Positions 47,607-59,915 are shown, numbered from the stretch's first letter. The stretch: DNA of 64,000 nt from Glossina fuscipes (GCF_014805625.2 NW_023998422.1:166035-230034), one strand, 5' to 3'. Translations and numbers: made by a program. The notes: generated by a model not told the origin, from the sequence alone.

Positions 47607-47620
47607 TATCTTTTATTAGA

Positions 47621-48600
47621 ATTGCATGATGAAAAAACAAAGCAGGAAAGGAAAGATAAGTAGCTTCTATGAAGGCGTATCTTCCTTCGATTATGTGGTT
47701 CGGTAATTCAAATTCAATTGGTTTTTACGAATATTGAAAAAAAAATTAGAAGAAGAAAGAAGTAAATGAGCGAACTTCGAATTCCGGCAAATTAAAAGAG
47801 AACTTATTCTATGGCATAAAACATATGAAACATAAATCTCTAAATGAAATCTAGTGTGTAGGTAAATTGAAAAAATAATTGTCGACTTGTTAAATATGTT
47901 TCAAAACACGAAAATTTCTCTTGAGTTCTCAGTATAATTCAAGTTGATGAGAGAAACGGTAATAGATCTACAGGGAAGTGAAAAGGTTTAGCAAAAAAGA
48001 AACTGATTGTATATTTAAAGTATAATAAAAAGAACTCTCAGGACTTAAGAAAACATTACTTCATAAAAGTTAAGCAAGAGTTTAACAAAAGGTGTGCACA
48101 GTGACCGTTTCAATTTGGTTCTTATTTTATTCCTTCCTTTCCGTATTCTATTAGCGTTAGTATTATTACTATTTCATTTTTGGATGTCGAGCATAAAGAA
48201 CCATGCATCGCAAGAAGAATTTCATTATTACTCTTACAATTTCATTAGGCTTTACCTGATGTGTTAAAGATTATTTTAATTTTTGTTTACGCATAATAAA
48301 ATTAAAAATTTATTTCCAACTGCATGTTAATATACTGTGTTCTTTTGATATTAAGGCTGGCAGCTCTATCTATAAAAATTACTAAGAAGAAATTTATCGA
48401 GAAGCCCTTGTAAAGAAACAAAGAAAACAGCTGTTATTCAAATAAATATTTTTTAGCATAGAAAATTACCTAAAAAACTTTATTAAATTACAAAGCTTAA
48501 AATGCACACGAAAAATTAGGTCAAGTAACATATTTATTGTTGATTGCTTATTAAAAGTATGCAAATCTAACAGAAATATAAAATTTCAAAGCAAAAATTC
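47621..48600. other. AT-rich spacer downstream of KANSL3
   Basis: No gene seen. It probably includes the KANSL3 3' untranslated region on the minus strand; a TTTATT (AATAAA on the minus strand) near 48533 is a candidate polyadenylation signal about 245 bases past the KANSL3 stop. Confidence 0.5.
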
Positions 48601-48615
48601 ATAAATTAAGAGTGC

Positions 48616-48780
48616 AATTTGCGATCTTATAGGGTTGGTTGTAACCGTTTGGGTAATATGAATCCTTTAGATCCGGAAGCGCGCTTTATACAAATAGCTG
48701 AAGCTACTTCCCGGCCAGCTTTTCAGAGTATAGAAACGCTGGTTGCGGCCGTAGGCAACATAGGTTCTACGTTGGACTCA
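48616..48780 (+). pseudogene. Pex13: PEX13 internal fragment or isolated exon
   Basis: PEX13 is a peroxisomal membrane docking protein for matrix-protein import. The plus-strand frame here reads YRVGCNRLGNMNPLDPEARF, then IQIAEATSRPAFQSIETLVA and AVGNIGSTLDST. This matches the conserved block before the membrane segments of fly and human PEX13 (human SSRPAFQSIESIV). Changes from the expected sequence are few: Cys where GYNR has Tyr, and Thr where MLDST has Met. A TAA lies in frame just upstream; TTATAG before the GGTT could be an acceptor and ACA|GTTTGG or TTTG|GTACCG a donor. No other PEX13 exon, membrane segment or SH3 domain was found in the window. Its end overlaps the KANSL3 stop codon on the other strand. 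It is a captured gene fragment or one exon of a gene whose other exons lie outside; which is not decided. Confidence 0.7.
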
Positions 48781-51700
48781 ACAGTTTGGTACCGTAGTAA
48801 CAGGCTGAGCCACTGTAGGAGATGAAGAAATTGTAACATTACCCGTTACCGTTGATTTACTAACGGGAACGACGCTAACTAATTTTCGTACGGTAAGATT
48901 ACGATTTAACATCTGAGTTTCGAGATGGGCAGGCAGCTGCTTTATTCCCCCTGGCTTTACCACGATGTTGCGAACTTGCTGCTTATCCGTTGATAATACT
49001 GAGCCCGTACCATTTTTGATTATTTGTATGTGTGGTACACTTACATTTAATATGGGTCGACTCGGGGTAGTAGACGAGGACGTTCCAGCTGTAGTAACAG
49101 CGCTCAGTGTCTTCAAGCTAATTTGCTGGACACCTGAGCTGCCGGTAATTGGAGAAATTTGTGCACCTGGTCTTGGAACTAGAGTGGCGACAGATGTCTT
49201 AGGATTTACTACTACTTTGGTATATTTCGGTATTTGCCGCGATAAAATACTCGTGCAAGGTTTCATAGTATTTCTGTTAATAAATACTACGTTACTGGCT
49301 TTGTGATTCAACTGAGGTTGTATTATTGTCCCCGGTTTATTAAGAACAAAAGGAGTATTCGTTGACGGTGATACTGAAGTGCTCGATGTGGCATTAGCTT
49401 CTTTAATGATTTTTTGACTAATAATCAATTTTCCTACACCGGAAGAAGAAACTAAAAAAAGAATATTAAAATTTATGCATTGATATCACAGCTAAATGTT
49501 TTAGAGCGTACCTGATCTTGTAGTCGTCTCATTGCCTAATCCCGCGCTTCCGGTAGTAGAATTGCTAACTTCTTCAGAAATATTGCCTTCACTATCCGCA
49601 AACAATATGGGCATGTCGATGATATTGGAGATGTCAACATTACTCGTCGTTGTCGTGCTACTACTAGTAGACGTGTTTGTTGCAGGTCCTACAGGAATAA
49701 CTTGCTTTGCCGGTGCATTCAAATGCAAAGTAGTACCACTTGCCACATTTTTGACCACTGTGTATTTAGTCTGTCCCCCCACGGCTGTAGCAAACTGCGT
49801 CGTCTGACCACTAGGTGTTTTGAGAGTGAAAATATGTTGACCTGTGTTGCTCGAATTATTGGGGGGCGTAGCCACAATACTTCCTATTCTCGTGCTGCTG
49901 CCTCCAGATTCCATTTGTTTTTGGCCTAACATGGTAGCCGTCTTAATTGTATAAATTTTGGACGGACTTTGGCGGGGTGAGCTTTTCAATTGTACAATTT
50001 GATTAGCCGGAATCATTTTAATCTTTGTACCAACTGTCGGTGTACCAGTTCCAGTACCACCTATTATCAGTTGCTTGGGTTGTGCATTCAATAACGTAGC
50101 CTTAATAGGTGTGCCTTTTGTTGTTTGAGGTACAAGTTCGAAGTTGTTTATTAGCTTTTTATGCGTAGTATCTGCGCCATTGGTCGAGTTGTGATTTAAC
50201 AATAAGCCAGCATCCCCCTCATTACTTGAATCCGCCATAATAGACTCAATAGCCATATTTAAGTCGTCATTACTTAGATTTGACTTTTGTTGCGGTTTCA
50301 TTTGACTTTTACCCAATATGATCGGTTGTCTATTGGATATATTACTTACTTGTTGTATTTTATTTGAAGAAGCGCTATGCTGCGATTGATTATTGTTATT
50401 AATATTTGGTAAGGGCCTAGTACGAGGACGACCGACTGTAAATAAATATTTATTAGGAAATTTACAATGTGAAGCCAGGCAATAAAACCATAGCATTTAT
50501 TTAAAAACAAAATTTAGCGGACGTTACCCTTTCTTTTAACTTGAAAAGGATCTCGTGGTAATTTTGATTTCTTGGGCTTAGGAGGTTTCCTCTTATCGTA
50601 CACTTTGTTTTCTTGAAAATTGATTACCAATGGAAAGCAAATAATATTTATTAAAAAAAGCTAAAATTAAAATAACTACCAAAATTTAAACAAAAAATTA
50701 AAACTATTAACGGGGTTATAATAGGAGAAGCTGTTAAGTACGTTAAGTGCGTCCGACGTGTTTACACACTTCGATGTCAGTAGTAGTGCATTTCGAAACA
50801 TTTTTAACACCCAAAGGAAATGGTAGAGTTTCTTAAGAAAAGTGAATCATGTCGAAAGATGTTTAAACACTTTCAAGAAAGTGGTGGTTGCTTTTTAATG
50901 TTATGTAAATATGATATGCCAATACAGTTCAATTAAAGTAAGCGGCGCAATCGAGAGTATTGTTTAAGTGAAAGTCATAAAAAATCGTATTATCATATTT
51001 CTTACCACAATTTGGGTATTTACTTTACGAAAAGAAAGGACCAAGAGAAAAAGAATAATTTGATCGCTTGATAGATGCGTTAGGCTAAATAACTGGTAAC
51101 AAAAATAATAAATTCTAAATGAAATTTACGCAAATACTTACTTTGACCAACGTACTTTACTTTGGGACCTACAACTTCCTGATCTCCTCCGTTAGCTTCA
51201 TGTTTACGTTTTCGTTGTTGGACTGTTTGTTTATCACCCATCGAAGCCTTTTGTTGTTTAGCATACGAAGTAACGTTTAAATTGACAGGTGTACGAGGTC
51301 CTGGAGGATTTGTTAAAATTTTCTTAATAAAATCATATACTTCATCCTAAAAGAAGAATTAAAAATTAAAACTGCACAAAACCTTTACAAAAACAAAATT
51401 ACATACCGCTACCATTGTATCGACCATCGATTGAGTTACATTTTCAATTTTGCGCCTGCTTTTTGGAACACGGAGAACATCATCAGCACTTCCAACCACC
51501 ACTAGAGAAGACTCAGATTGCATTTTTTCACGTAAGGACTCAATCTCCTCGGAACTAAAAAAGACGTATTAGAACACAGAAAGTGGGGTAAACTAAAACG
51601 AAATATATATTCGCCTTGGGGAAATTTTGGTTGTCAATCTCTTGTTAATTATGCATGTACGCTCGACCTTTGAAAAATCTGTGTTATGAAATTTCATACC

Positions 51701-53953
51701 AAATTCCACATAGAAGACTTTTAAAAAACATGTTAAAACTTTGGTAATGCTAAGTCAACTTTTTCATATTTTTGAGTGGAAATCATGCCTATTTTCAAAC
51801 TTGGTCTATGGGATAGACCGCAGACTCTATGCAATTGTTTCGAAACATAGTTGCCGAATTTCAATTTCTATTTCAAATTGAAAATTCTAAAAACAGACAA
51901 ATTCTATATAGGTTCGCTCTCATTTTCAAATATTCCTTAAAATGACAACGTTATTAGTTCCTAAATGACGATTATGACGAAATGATTCTTTACCTTGTCC
52001 GGGCAGAATTTTGCCCTATAACGAACAATATAGGAATCTTAATGTCTAATATGCGATCATCCGGAGCTCCACGCACGCCGTTGTATGTGTTATAGGCGAA
52101 ACCCATACATACTACACAAGCGACATTTTCGGACATAGCTACTTGCAGTGCTAAAGAAGCGCCAGCATTAAATCCAATTAATATTATACTGCGGGCGGGA
52201 TTTTCATTCCGTAATTCTTGTATTTTCACTCGCGTCAATGAAACGATTTGTTCAGCCACCTGCTCTAATGATTGGCGTGAAATATGACCGCCTAGAAAAA
52301 TATTTTAATTTTGGATAAATTAAAATTTCTTACAAATTTCATTGAAACTGACTTGTCATGGGAAGAGTAACTTGTACAATCTGTGTTATAGTTGCTAAAT
52401 GTTGATACCATTTTTGCAAACGATTTGGCACAGGGCCACTGGTGGGCATTGACGGCAGGGCCACTATGACAGCATTGTGTGCTAATTTCCGACTTTTTGT
52501 TGCTATATGGGGTTCCCACTTTTTCTTCATTACAGGAGCTAACAGTTCCTGACTGACATTCATTGGGCGTCCAAATAAAACTTTATCAATAAGAGAGGGC
52601 AGTTTCGATTTCAGCGTTTGTAAAATATCTAAATACGAAGCCATATAAGTGGAAGGCAATGCCTCCATTAGCAGTGAGTGCAGCCATTGTGTGAGGCGTG
52701 TATCCCAAGATATCGAGGCCAGAGCTTTGCGCATTCTTGCTGCCGACTTGTCTACTACTACCCGTCTCTGCATGGGCTCATTAGGCCTGCCCATATTGGA
52801 CAGCCTGCCCAATTGATCGTGGTCCAAAATTTGTACTACTTTCACAAATAAAGACTTCTGCATGTTAGACCAACCAATTCTGGAAAAAAAGTATATGAAC
52901 ATTTCTTTTTATTTTTTTAATTGTTAAACTTACTGATTAATTTTTGTTTCCCAATCGTCATCATCGGAGTGAGCATTTTTTACATATTTTGCTATTCGAG
53001 CGCACTCATTAGACGATTCCTTGGCTAATATTTCATTGTAGGAGGGTATAGGTGCCTGATTTATATCCGACAAATCTTGCTCCTCCAAGGGATGTAAATG
53101 GTAACTGAGACATGGTGGAGGCCGTCTTACTAATATTGTCCGAGCAGCATTTAAAGTATTTGTTAGCTCTGTAGTTGGTCTGCCAGCATCACGTGTATAG
53201 CTGTGTTCGATCTTATTACTTTCTGCCGAACTTTCAGTGGAGAGAGACGAACTCTGCAAATCAAATTTATCTAGATTTGATCAAATCCATCGATTGTGTT
53301 TATATAAAGTGAAGAGAATAGCAAATTATGCCTTAAAATTAAATGCTTGCTTCTTAACACACATAGATAACTGCGTATGCGTAAAAATAATATTAGTTTA
53401 ACAATGCATTGAATTTATAAGCATATTCGCAGACGGTTTTGCGGGATAATTTCCGTTAAAACCGGTTAAGCCGAAACCAAGTGTTAATAAATGTAGTTTT
53501 TTAAAGGATTTAGTGGAAAGTTAAAAACTTGAAACATTAATTTACGCTTATAGCCTCATTGTTCTTGTTGGTGTTTGTTGTTGTTGACCCTTTGTTAGCT
53601 GGATTTGTAGCTACTATAGTCAATTGTGGCCGTTTTGCTGCCACAACTGCAACGTTATAGTTGATGCCGGTTAAATTAGGCTTACTTATCGGTTTTATTA
53701 TCCCCATCCCTTTCAACCCTTTGCTGATAACAACTTTGCCTAAACTTTTTGCTGGTGTCTGCTTAGCACTCAAAGTTGTGTACAATGGTTTTGGAGGAGT
53801 TGACTGAGATTTTTGTAGCTGCTGTTGTATTTTTTGTGAAGGTGTCAATAGAGTTGTTTTTGTAATAGTAATTCTGGGTGATACATTAGCCACAGCTGTA
53901 GTTGCTTGATGGCTATCCTTAGCAATTTGACTAACATTCTTTTCGTTTTCCAT
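48778..53953 (-). CDS. Rcd1: KANSL3/Rcd1, NSL histone acetyltransferase complex subunit (nine coding exons)
   Basis: KANSL3 (fly Rcd1/NSL3) is a nuclear subunit of the NSL complex, which with MOF acetylates histone H4 at active promoters. Coding exons in transcript order: 53953-53546, 53253-52934, 52879-52353, 52291-51994, 51554-51407, 51346-51142, 50611-50528, 50435-49512, 49451-48778; all phases agree, giving 3588 bases, about 1195 residues (human about 900). The start, MENEKNVSQ, is the first ATG of its exon. The conserved region runs from DDDDWETKINQIGWSNMQKS through RRVVVDKSAARMRKALASIS and WDTRLTQWLHSLLMEAL into an alpha/beta-hydrolase-like fold. That fold reads SIILIGFNAGASLALQVAMS, IKIPILFVIGQNS, ESSLVVVGSADDVLRVP and NVTQSMVDTMVADEVYDFI. 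The nucleophile-elbow Ser of GxSxG is Asn (GFNAG), as in human GWNTG, so it is not expected to be an esterase. A VGRPRTRP AT-hook-like core follows, then a long Ser/Thr/Gln-rich tail. The last codons overlap a PEX13 piece on the other strand. Confidence 0.94.
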
Positions 53954-54487
53954 CCTTGTTGTTCTCCGTTACAAAATCCCAGGATTTTTTATTATTTTTA
54001 ATTTTCAACAAACAGTTTAATATCCGTAGATAACATTAAGAGGTTTGCTCACTTTTATGCATGAACGCATATTTTTCTCACAAGTAAGCTTTATATTTTT
54101 AGTATCTTCATTTACAATTTGCCATTATTTAACAAATTATAAATGCCTTTTGTATTATTATCCACAAATTATACAATTCTCATTTTTAATAATTATTTAA
54201 AGACATTTTTGTTAATATTTCACCAAGGTTCTGAACAATTAATTCCAAAGAGAAAATCTTTACAATCAATATGGCGTCATTTAGCCTTACCATATTGAAG
54301 GAAAACCAAAAAAAAGGTAAGACAAACAATTTCACCACACATGAACTTATCACGTCAAACAGCTTTTTCCATACAACGTAAATAATTATGATAAATAATC
54401 TAGTATATAATGGTAAAACATTAACTATTTAATTGTTTGTTTAGTGAGCTGCACTATAGATTACGGAGAATCAAAATAAATACTCAC
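53954..54487. other. Spacer or first intron of KANSL3
   Basis: AT-rich, with no domain. If the exon at 54488-54613 belongs to KANSL3, this is its first intron; otherwise it is the KANSL3 promoter and 5' untranslated region. A minus-strand AAAAG before AATGTTAG (just inside the MENEKN exon) could serve as an in-frame acceptor, but its upstream tract is purine-rich and weak. Confidence 0.4.
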
Positions 54488-54613
54488 AATCTCATTCTCG
54501 TTGCCAACTACCACAAGGGTAGGAACTTCATCAACAGTATCATCATAAGTCTTATTACGAGCATCAACTTCTTTTTTGTGCACGAACTCTTCGAATAACT
54601 TTATAAAAGACAT
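54488..54613 (-). CDS. Possible alternative first coding exon of KANSL3, or first exon of an unknown gene
   Basis: The minus strand opens with ATG at 54613 and encodes MSFIKLFEEFVHKKEVDARN, then KTYDDTVDEVPTLVVVGNEN and EI, 42 codons, ending at a strong donor GTGAGT in phase 0. The composition is protein-like and the donor is good, so it is probably real. It has the same orientation as KANSL3 and lies 535 bases upstream of its MENEKN exon. No acceptor with a proper pyrimidine tract joins it cleanly to that exon, so membership in KANSL3 is an inference. I do not recognise the peptide as a domain. Confidence 0.5.
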
Positions 54614-57600
54614 GTTTTGCTAGTTCACAAGATTTATAAATTTCACACTATCACTTTTTTTGCTTAAATATAATCACTTTCTTTTTATTACAAGCTAATG
54701 CTTGTTTATTCGTACTGCTTTTTAAGACTAATCATTCAATCAACATCGGCAGCCATTCACTGTAACGCCAAATTTTTTTTGTTAGCACACAGCTATATAA
54801 ATTTTTTGAACCATTGCTTTATATAAATTGTTAACAAGAATATTGATAATATCTTATGGCTCGATTTTTAATGATTTATAATCATTGCTTTTCCAGTTTG
54901 CGAAAAGATGAGAATGTTTTTTATCAAAACACGACGATGTTTGCTATTGTAAAATTTCTGACATTTCGTTTTACGTTAATACAACCCATCTGCACAAAAA
55001 TATTCCGGTATGGTGAATATGTTTTGCAAAAGACGGGAATGTTTCTCTCAGAATGAATAACATTTTTGTTAAAGAAATAGTTAATAACTTCTCACAAAAG
55101 AAATATAACTTTAAAGAAATACTATTCGGTTAATATTATTCTCATTAAGTATAAAGGCAATAACAAAATAAGACGAACAAAATTGTGTTTAATATTACAT
55201 TGTTAAAAATATATAAAAAAAAATCACTTTCATGAAGATATTAGTAAATAATCATTATTCTATAGAACATTTTTTTGGGGAGGCGTGTAACGAATCTGCG
55301 ATATTGAAATTTATTCATATTTATTGTGTCATAGCAATTCTAAAATTTGTTTAGTGTAGATGTGTATGATATATTGTAAAAGAGATGCCTTATATTAAGG
55401 TACGTTGCACATACTGCAGGGCACATAGTTGAAAGTTAGCTTTCGCTATGAAAAATTTAACTTTCGCAATAAAAATGATTATTCCCCATATATATCAAAC
55501 TTCGCCTCTCTTATTTCGAACGTGCTCTTGTGGAAGTTGTTTTTGGTTCTGCTTTTATATCTTGAAGAGTATGCTGGTTGATGTTGCCGAAAAATTTACT
55601 AGGTCGATCTATGGTTCCAACTGTGGCTCTTGAAGCGGTTGATTGCCCTTTATCAATTCCTGTAGTTATCTATAGTCTTACTACAGACTGTAATTAATCC
55701 TTATATTTCAATCTTATCTTTATATTTTAAGAGCCTAAGATAGAAACACCTTTTATTATTTCGATCGATTCACAAAGTGATTCTGACTAAGTCGGTCTAC
55801 GTGTTTCGCGACGAAACTTGACACACTAACTTGTTTTCGCCCAAGAGCGAACGCTTTCGGATTCTCAAGAAATGTAAGCCTTTTTATTGCAGAAAGTTCT
55901 ATGTATGTTGATCTTGTATAATAAAAATTTATTAATGGTAGTAATTTGACATAAAAATTAGGTGAAATAAAATGGAATCATATAGTTCTATTTCTTGGGC
56001 CTCACTCCTTGTAAGCTTTCGCATGAATAGTCATCTCTTCGGCAAAAGATTTGACTTTTAAGAATTTAGCACAAACGCTAAAGATAGGGAACTCGGATCA
56101 CATATATCTATGTTTTGGGCCCCAGTATATATGTAGGGGTTGTCATGGAAAATTTGCCCTTATATTGAGAGAAAGCCTATTTTCTAGTCATATAAGACGG
56201 AACCTGCAAATTAGCAACAATTTTTAGTAAATAAATTAAGTTTGCAAAATTTTTTATCGTGTTCTTACGCTCGAGAACTAAAACTAAATAAATTGAAACA
56301 AAATAAAAGGACTTTAAGGTCTTTTAACGCTTCTAATTAAATCTCCTTAAACAAATGATGTCCAAGCAAGATAAGGGATTTGCAAATCACTTTATAGTTG
56401 GTAATGAATTTGTTGTTATATATTCACAAACGAACACAGGATTATTACATCTCATTATGACAGGTGACATTGATAAAGAAGTAAGAGTCTTTCTTGCACA
56501 TCCAAGCGAATTTTCAGTTATTAACTTACTGAATAACAAAAGAAGAAGAAGAACTAAAACAAAGTACAAAGACATGTTTTTGCTTCCAGGTTAATACACA
56601 ACATTATTGACGACATGGATACATTGGTTAAAGTATTTGTTATGTTGAGTAATTTTAAAAATTAAGTAAAAAAAGTCATTGAATAAAATTTTCCCGTATT
56701 CGTATCAACATGCCAGCCAATAGCGACTGTGTGGAAAAACTTTTGTAGCAGCAAGAATTTGCTAGAAAGTTCTTAGAGGAAGAGAATTCTTTAAAAGTGG
56801 CAGAACATCTAGTCGTACCAGAATCTCACAAGAAAATCGTCATTGGGATTAAAATTTGCAACAATTTTGTTAATCTTCATAATCTGCTCTAATTTTATGA
56901 CAATTGTTCCATAGTTTGGAAATCACTATTTATGGTCTATATTGTGTTTTTCACTTCTTAAGTAATAATGCGTTCTGTAAAGCAGGATTGTAAATCACAT
57001 CATATTAAAAAATGTACATTATTGTAGGATAAACATTAACATTAGACAAATAACCCTAAAATTTAAAAGAAACAATCATCACCTTTCCTTTTTGTTTTAT
57101 TTGTACGTATACATGCAACACCATAGAATTTATTAGTTCCCACAAAGTTTTGTAAAAAATTTACAAAGTTGGACTCCCGACCCGAAAGTAGAAATAACGC
57201 CTTATTGCGCTAGGTCCCTAAGTGCTATTAAGCAATGTTGTAAAAATTTCACTGATGAAATTCTTTGTGCACAAATTATTATTCACACATCGCATGATAT
57301 TGTTAGAATTGCAGCTCTACGAAAAGGTAATCCGACGTTGTCAGAAGACTTGTAAATAGCAGAACGTTATGAAGCTATAACGATAAACTTCGTAACCGTC
57401 AAAGTGTAAACAGGAAAAATTCTAAAGTGAAACAAGTAAAAACACAATAGTCGGGGATGCCCGATTACTCTGTACCACTTTGCTTAGTACAATTATTCAC
57501 TCGTTTTGGTAATAATACATCCAAAAGTACTTATTATTATTGTCCTGCAAAGCCATAGTTTCCATGAAAGTCCGCATATACTTAAAACATCACATAATGT

Positions 57601-58314
57601 CATCCAGATTATGCAAACTTAGTTTACTTCCTAAAAATTTTATTATTTTTCAATTCCCATTACAAAAAATTAGAAATTACATTTTATCACACACCCTTAC
57701 ATACATACATACTTAGATCTATGTGAACCAAATTTTCAAGCGTTAATGTTTTTGCTAAATTGCTACTATGCACCAACTTTCCTAATAAAATATTAAATAT
57801 TAAACCTTTTTCTGAAAACCTTAGTACGTGTTGCTGCTGAGCTAGGGCGGTATGGCGATATGGAGGAGGTTTTAAGTTTTTGTTCCAAGGACACTCCACA
57901 GACGGTTACATCTAAAAGAAATACACGTGCTTTAGCCTTAAACGGACGAACGGTCGGATGAAATCTTCTTATCGAACGGACAGGTCAAAAGCCGGGGGGC
58001 ATTCTGCATACTACCTTCTGCAACTATAGTCTCCCTCGGCCTACGCTTTGCAATGGCAGACACTGGAATTTGGTCCGATGATCACCTAACTTGCTTCCCT
58101 CCCACAAAGGAAAAAAACTTTAGCACATTTAAAATATATTTTTTTTGTTCTTTTCCTTTCAATTTCTTTTCCATAAATTCAACAGGAAAAACAATGTCAA
58201 TATCTGTACATTAATTAAACGGGGGCGGATTAAATAATTTATAGGTATGCATGTATGATTACTTAAACTATAAAAATTGTATAAAACTATTCAGGAGACG
58301 TACAAGGGGAGATG
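54614..58314. other. Repeat-rich intergenic DNA
   Basis: It contains family D copy 2 (about 56080-56260: GATAGGGAACTCGGATCACA, then TATAAGACGGAACCTGC) and a short inverted motif GTCGGGGATGCCCGAT near 57453. A 79-codon open frame at 56355-56594 starts with ATG ATG and looks somewhat protein-like, with a basic NKRRRRTKTKYK end, but I cannot assign it and see no splice sites. Frames in 56.7-57.4 kb are broken and may be retroelement debris. Confidence 0.45.
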
Positions 58315-58324
58315 NNNNNNNNNN
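58315..58324. other. Assembly gap of 10 N
   Basis: Ten unknown bases. The base strings on both sides contain GGGGAGATG: it ends the left flank and begins the right flank. A fixed-size gap with identical flanks often marks contig ends that overlap rather than missing sequence. Confidence 0.95.
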
Positions 58325-59640
58325 GGGGAGATGAATTTATATTTTTGATACATTTATATAAAAAAGATTATATATTACATTTCAACCAAACCATTTCTGT
58401 GAATATATATGGAAAAAAAAAAAAACTATCATAGGTACTAAACATATCGTATACATATGGTACGTACTTAAAATAAATATGATGAAGAACCTTATGCGCC
58501 GAGTGTTTGCTGCCGCAGATTATGATATTGATATATTAAAAATGATGGAGTTAATAATGAATTTGAGGACGTAACGACAAGTTAGTATTGTTGTTGTGTC
58601 CTTTAAATGTTTCGTCAACTGTAAAATTGGCATGAACAATTCGTGATGAAATGATTGCTTTCCTTTCTCGTTTCTCCTTTTTCCTTCACATCCGGCGTCA
58701 CTGCAAATGACGGCAACGCTCAAAACTCGAACGAAGCACCTTTATCCACTCTATTCCAAAAGTCCTTTTTCTCTTCCGATGGCGTAAATGGTCTCACAAG
58801 ATGGTATTGAAGGATTTGTTGTTGTTGGTTATAAAGGTACTTCCACTTTTTTTTCTTTTTAATTGCATTCATACGTGTACAACCGTATACATGAGTATTC
58901 TTCACACATTTTTACGTATTTAATAATCCAATTTTTCTTCGCTTTACATAAAAAAAATTCGCATGCTGTTGTGCAATATATTCAGGATAACTTATGTATG
59001 TTTTATTATAATTGTGACTTTTTTAAAAATATTCTTATTTTCACAACGTTTTTTTTTTTTCTTAGGCTGAAAAAAATGAGTCTGTGTTGTTATAAAGTTC
59101 TTATGAAACACAACGTTCAACACACATTGATTGATTTCACATTTATATCAATTTTCTGAATCATGCATGTACCGCTCTGGGGGTATATTATTGAGCATTT
59201 TTTCCACAAATTTAAGAAAAAAAAAAGGAACTATTTCACTAATATTTACAAGCTTTTCCACGTGTCCCGAAACTAACCATCTTCTTTTTCCTCACGTCAA
59301 ACGTCATGCTAAGCATCAATCATTTCTCAGTGTGTGAGATTAACAACCCGACCTCCTGCACGCTTGTAAAATATGAAACCAGTATTACAAAGAGCTTACA
59401 TATCCCTTATATCGATCGATGTAAGATTGATTCCTTTGTCAATTTACTATCATGAACCAATTCGACCTTTTTACCATACAGAGATTCAGTTTCTGTAGAA
59501 GCAGTTATATGAGACGACGTTTAAAAAATTGCCTTAGCCGAATCAAATTTTTCATATCAATTTAAAATATCGAAAGCAGTCTGTTGTGTCAAAAATTTTG
59601 AAAAATTCATTTTTTTTCCATACAAGCTTTCGAGGCATTA
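58325..59640. other. Gene-poor intergenic DNA
   Basis: AT-rich, with several A or T homopolymers. Open frames such as 58863-59159 are phenylalanine-rich translations of T-rich DNA and not supported as genes. Confidence 0.5.
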
Positions 59641-59644
59641 CACA

Positions 59645-59915
59645 GGACGAGGTCGAAAAAGTGTGTTAATCCAAAACATTTTCAGTAGCGTTCGTCCTTG
59701 GGTCAAACAAGTCGCTGTACCAAATTTCATCAAAATATCTCAAAAACTGTGATCTGCAGATTGAACATAAATATACATGGGCAGACATTACGCGGTTTAG
59801 ATCTATTCAGAAAATGATTTTGAGTCAATCGTTATAATAAAAGCCCTGCTGGGTGCTACATACGTCACATGAACCTAATGTACCCCGTACCACAAGTGGT
59901 GTTGGGTATAATGAA
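59645..59915 (+). repeat. Dispersed repeat, family C, copy 2
   Basis: ACATTTTCAGTAGCGTTCG, AAATTTCATCAAAATATCTC, AGATTGAACATAAATATAC and AAAATGATTTTGAGTCAATC recur in the order seen at 26.7-26.9 kb. It ends GTGGTGTTGGGTATA, resembling the ends of the mini-me-like elements. Confidence 0.6.

Noticed and set aside
48965..49929. Plus-strand frames opposite KANSL3 exons
   Set aside because: Antisense shadows of the low-complexity Ser/Thr/Gln-rich KANSL3 tail.
56355..56594. 79-codon plus-strand frame starting ATG ATG
   Set aside because: Somewhat protein-like with a basic end, but unrecognised, isolated, and without splice or polyadenylation support.
57453..57468. Short inverted motif GTCGGGGATGCCCGAT
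   Set aside because: Looks like a fragment of a common dipteran repeat; too short to define an element here.
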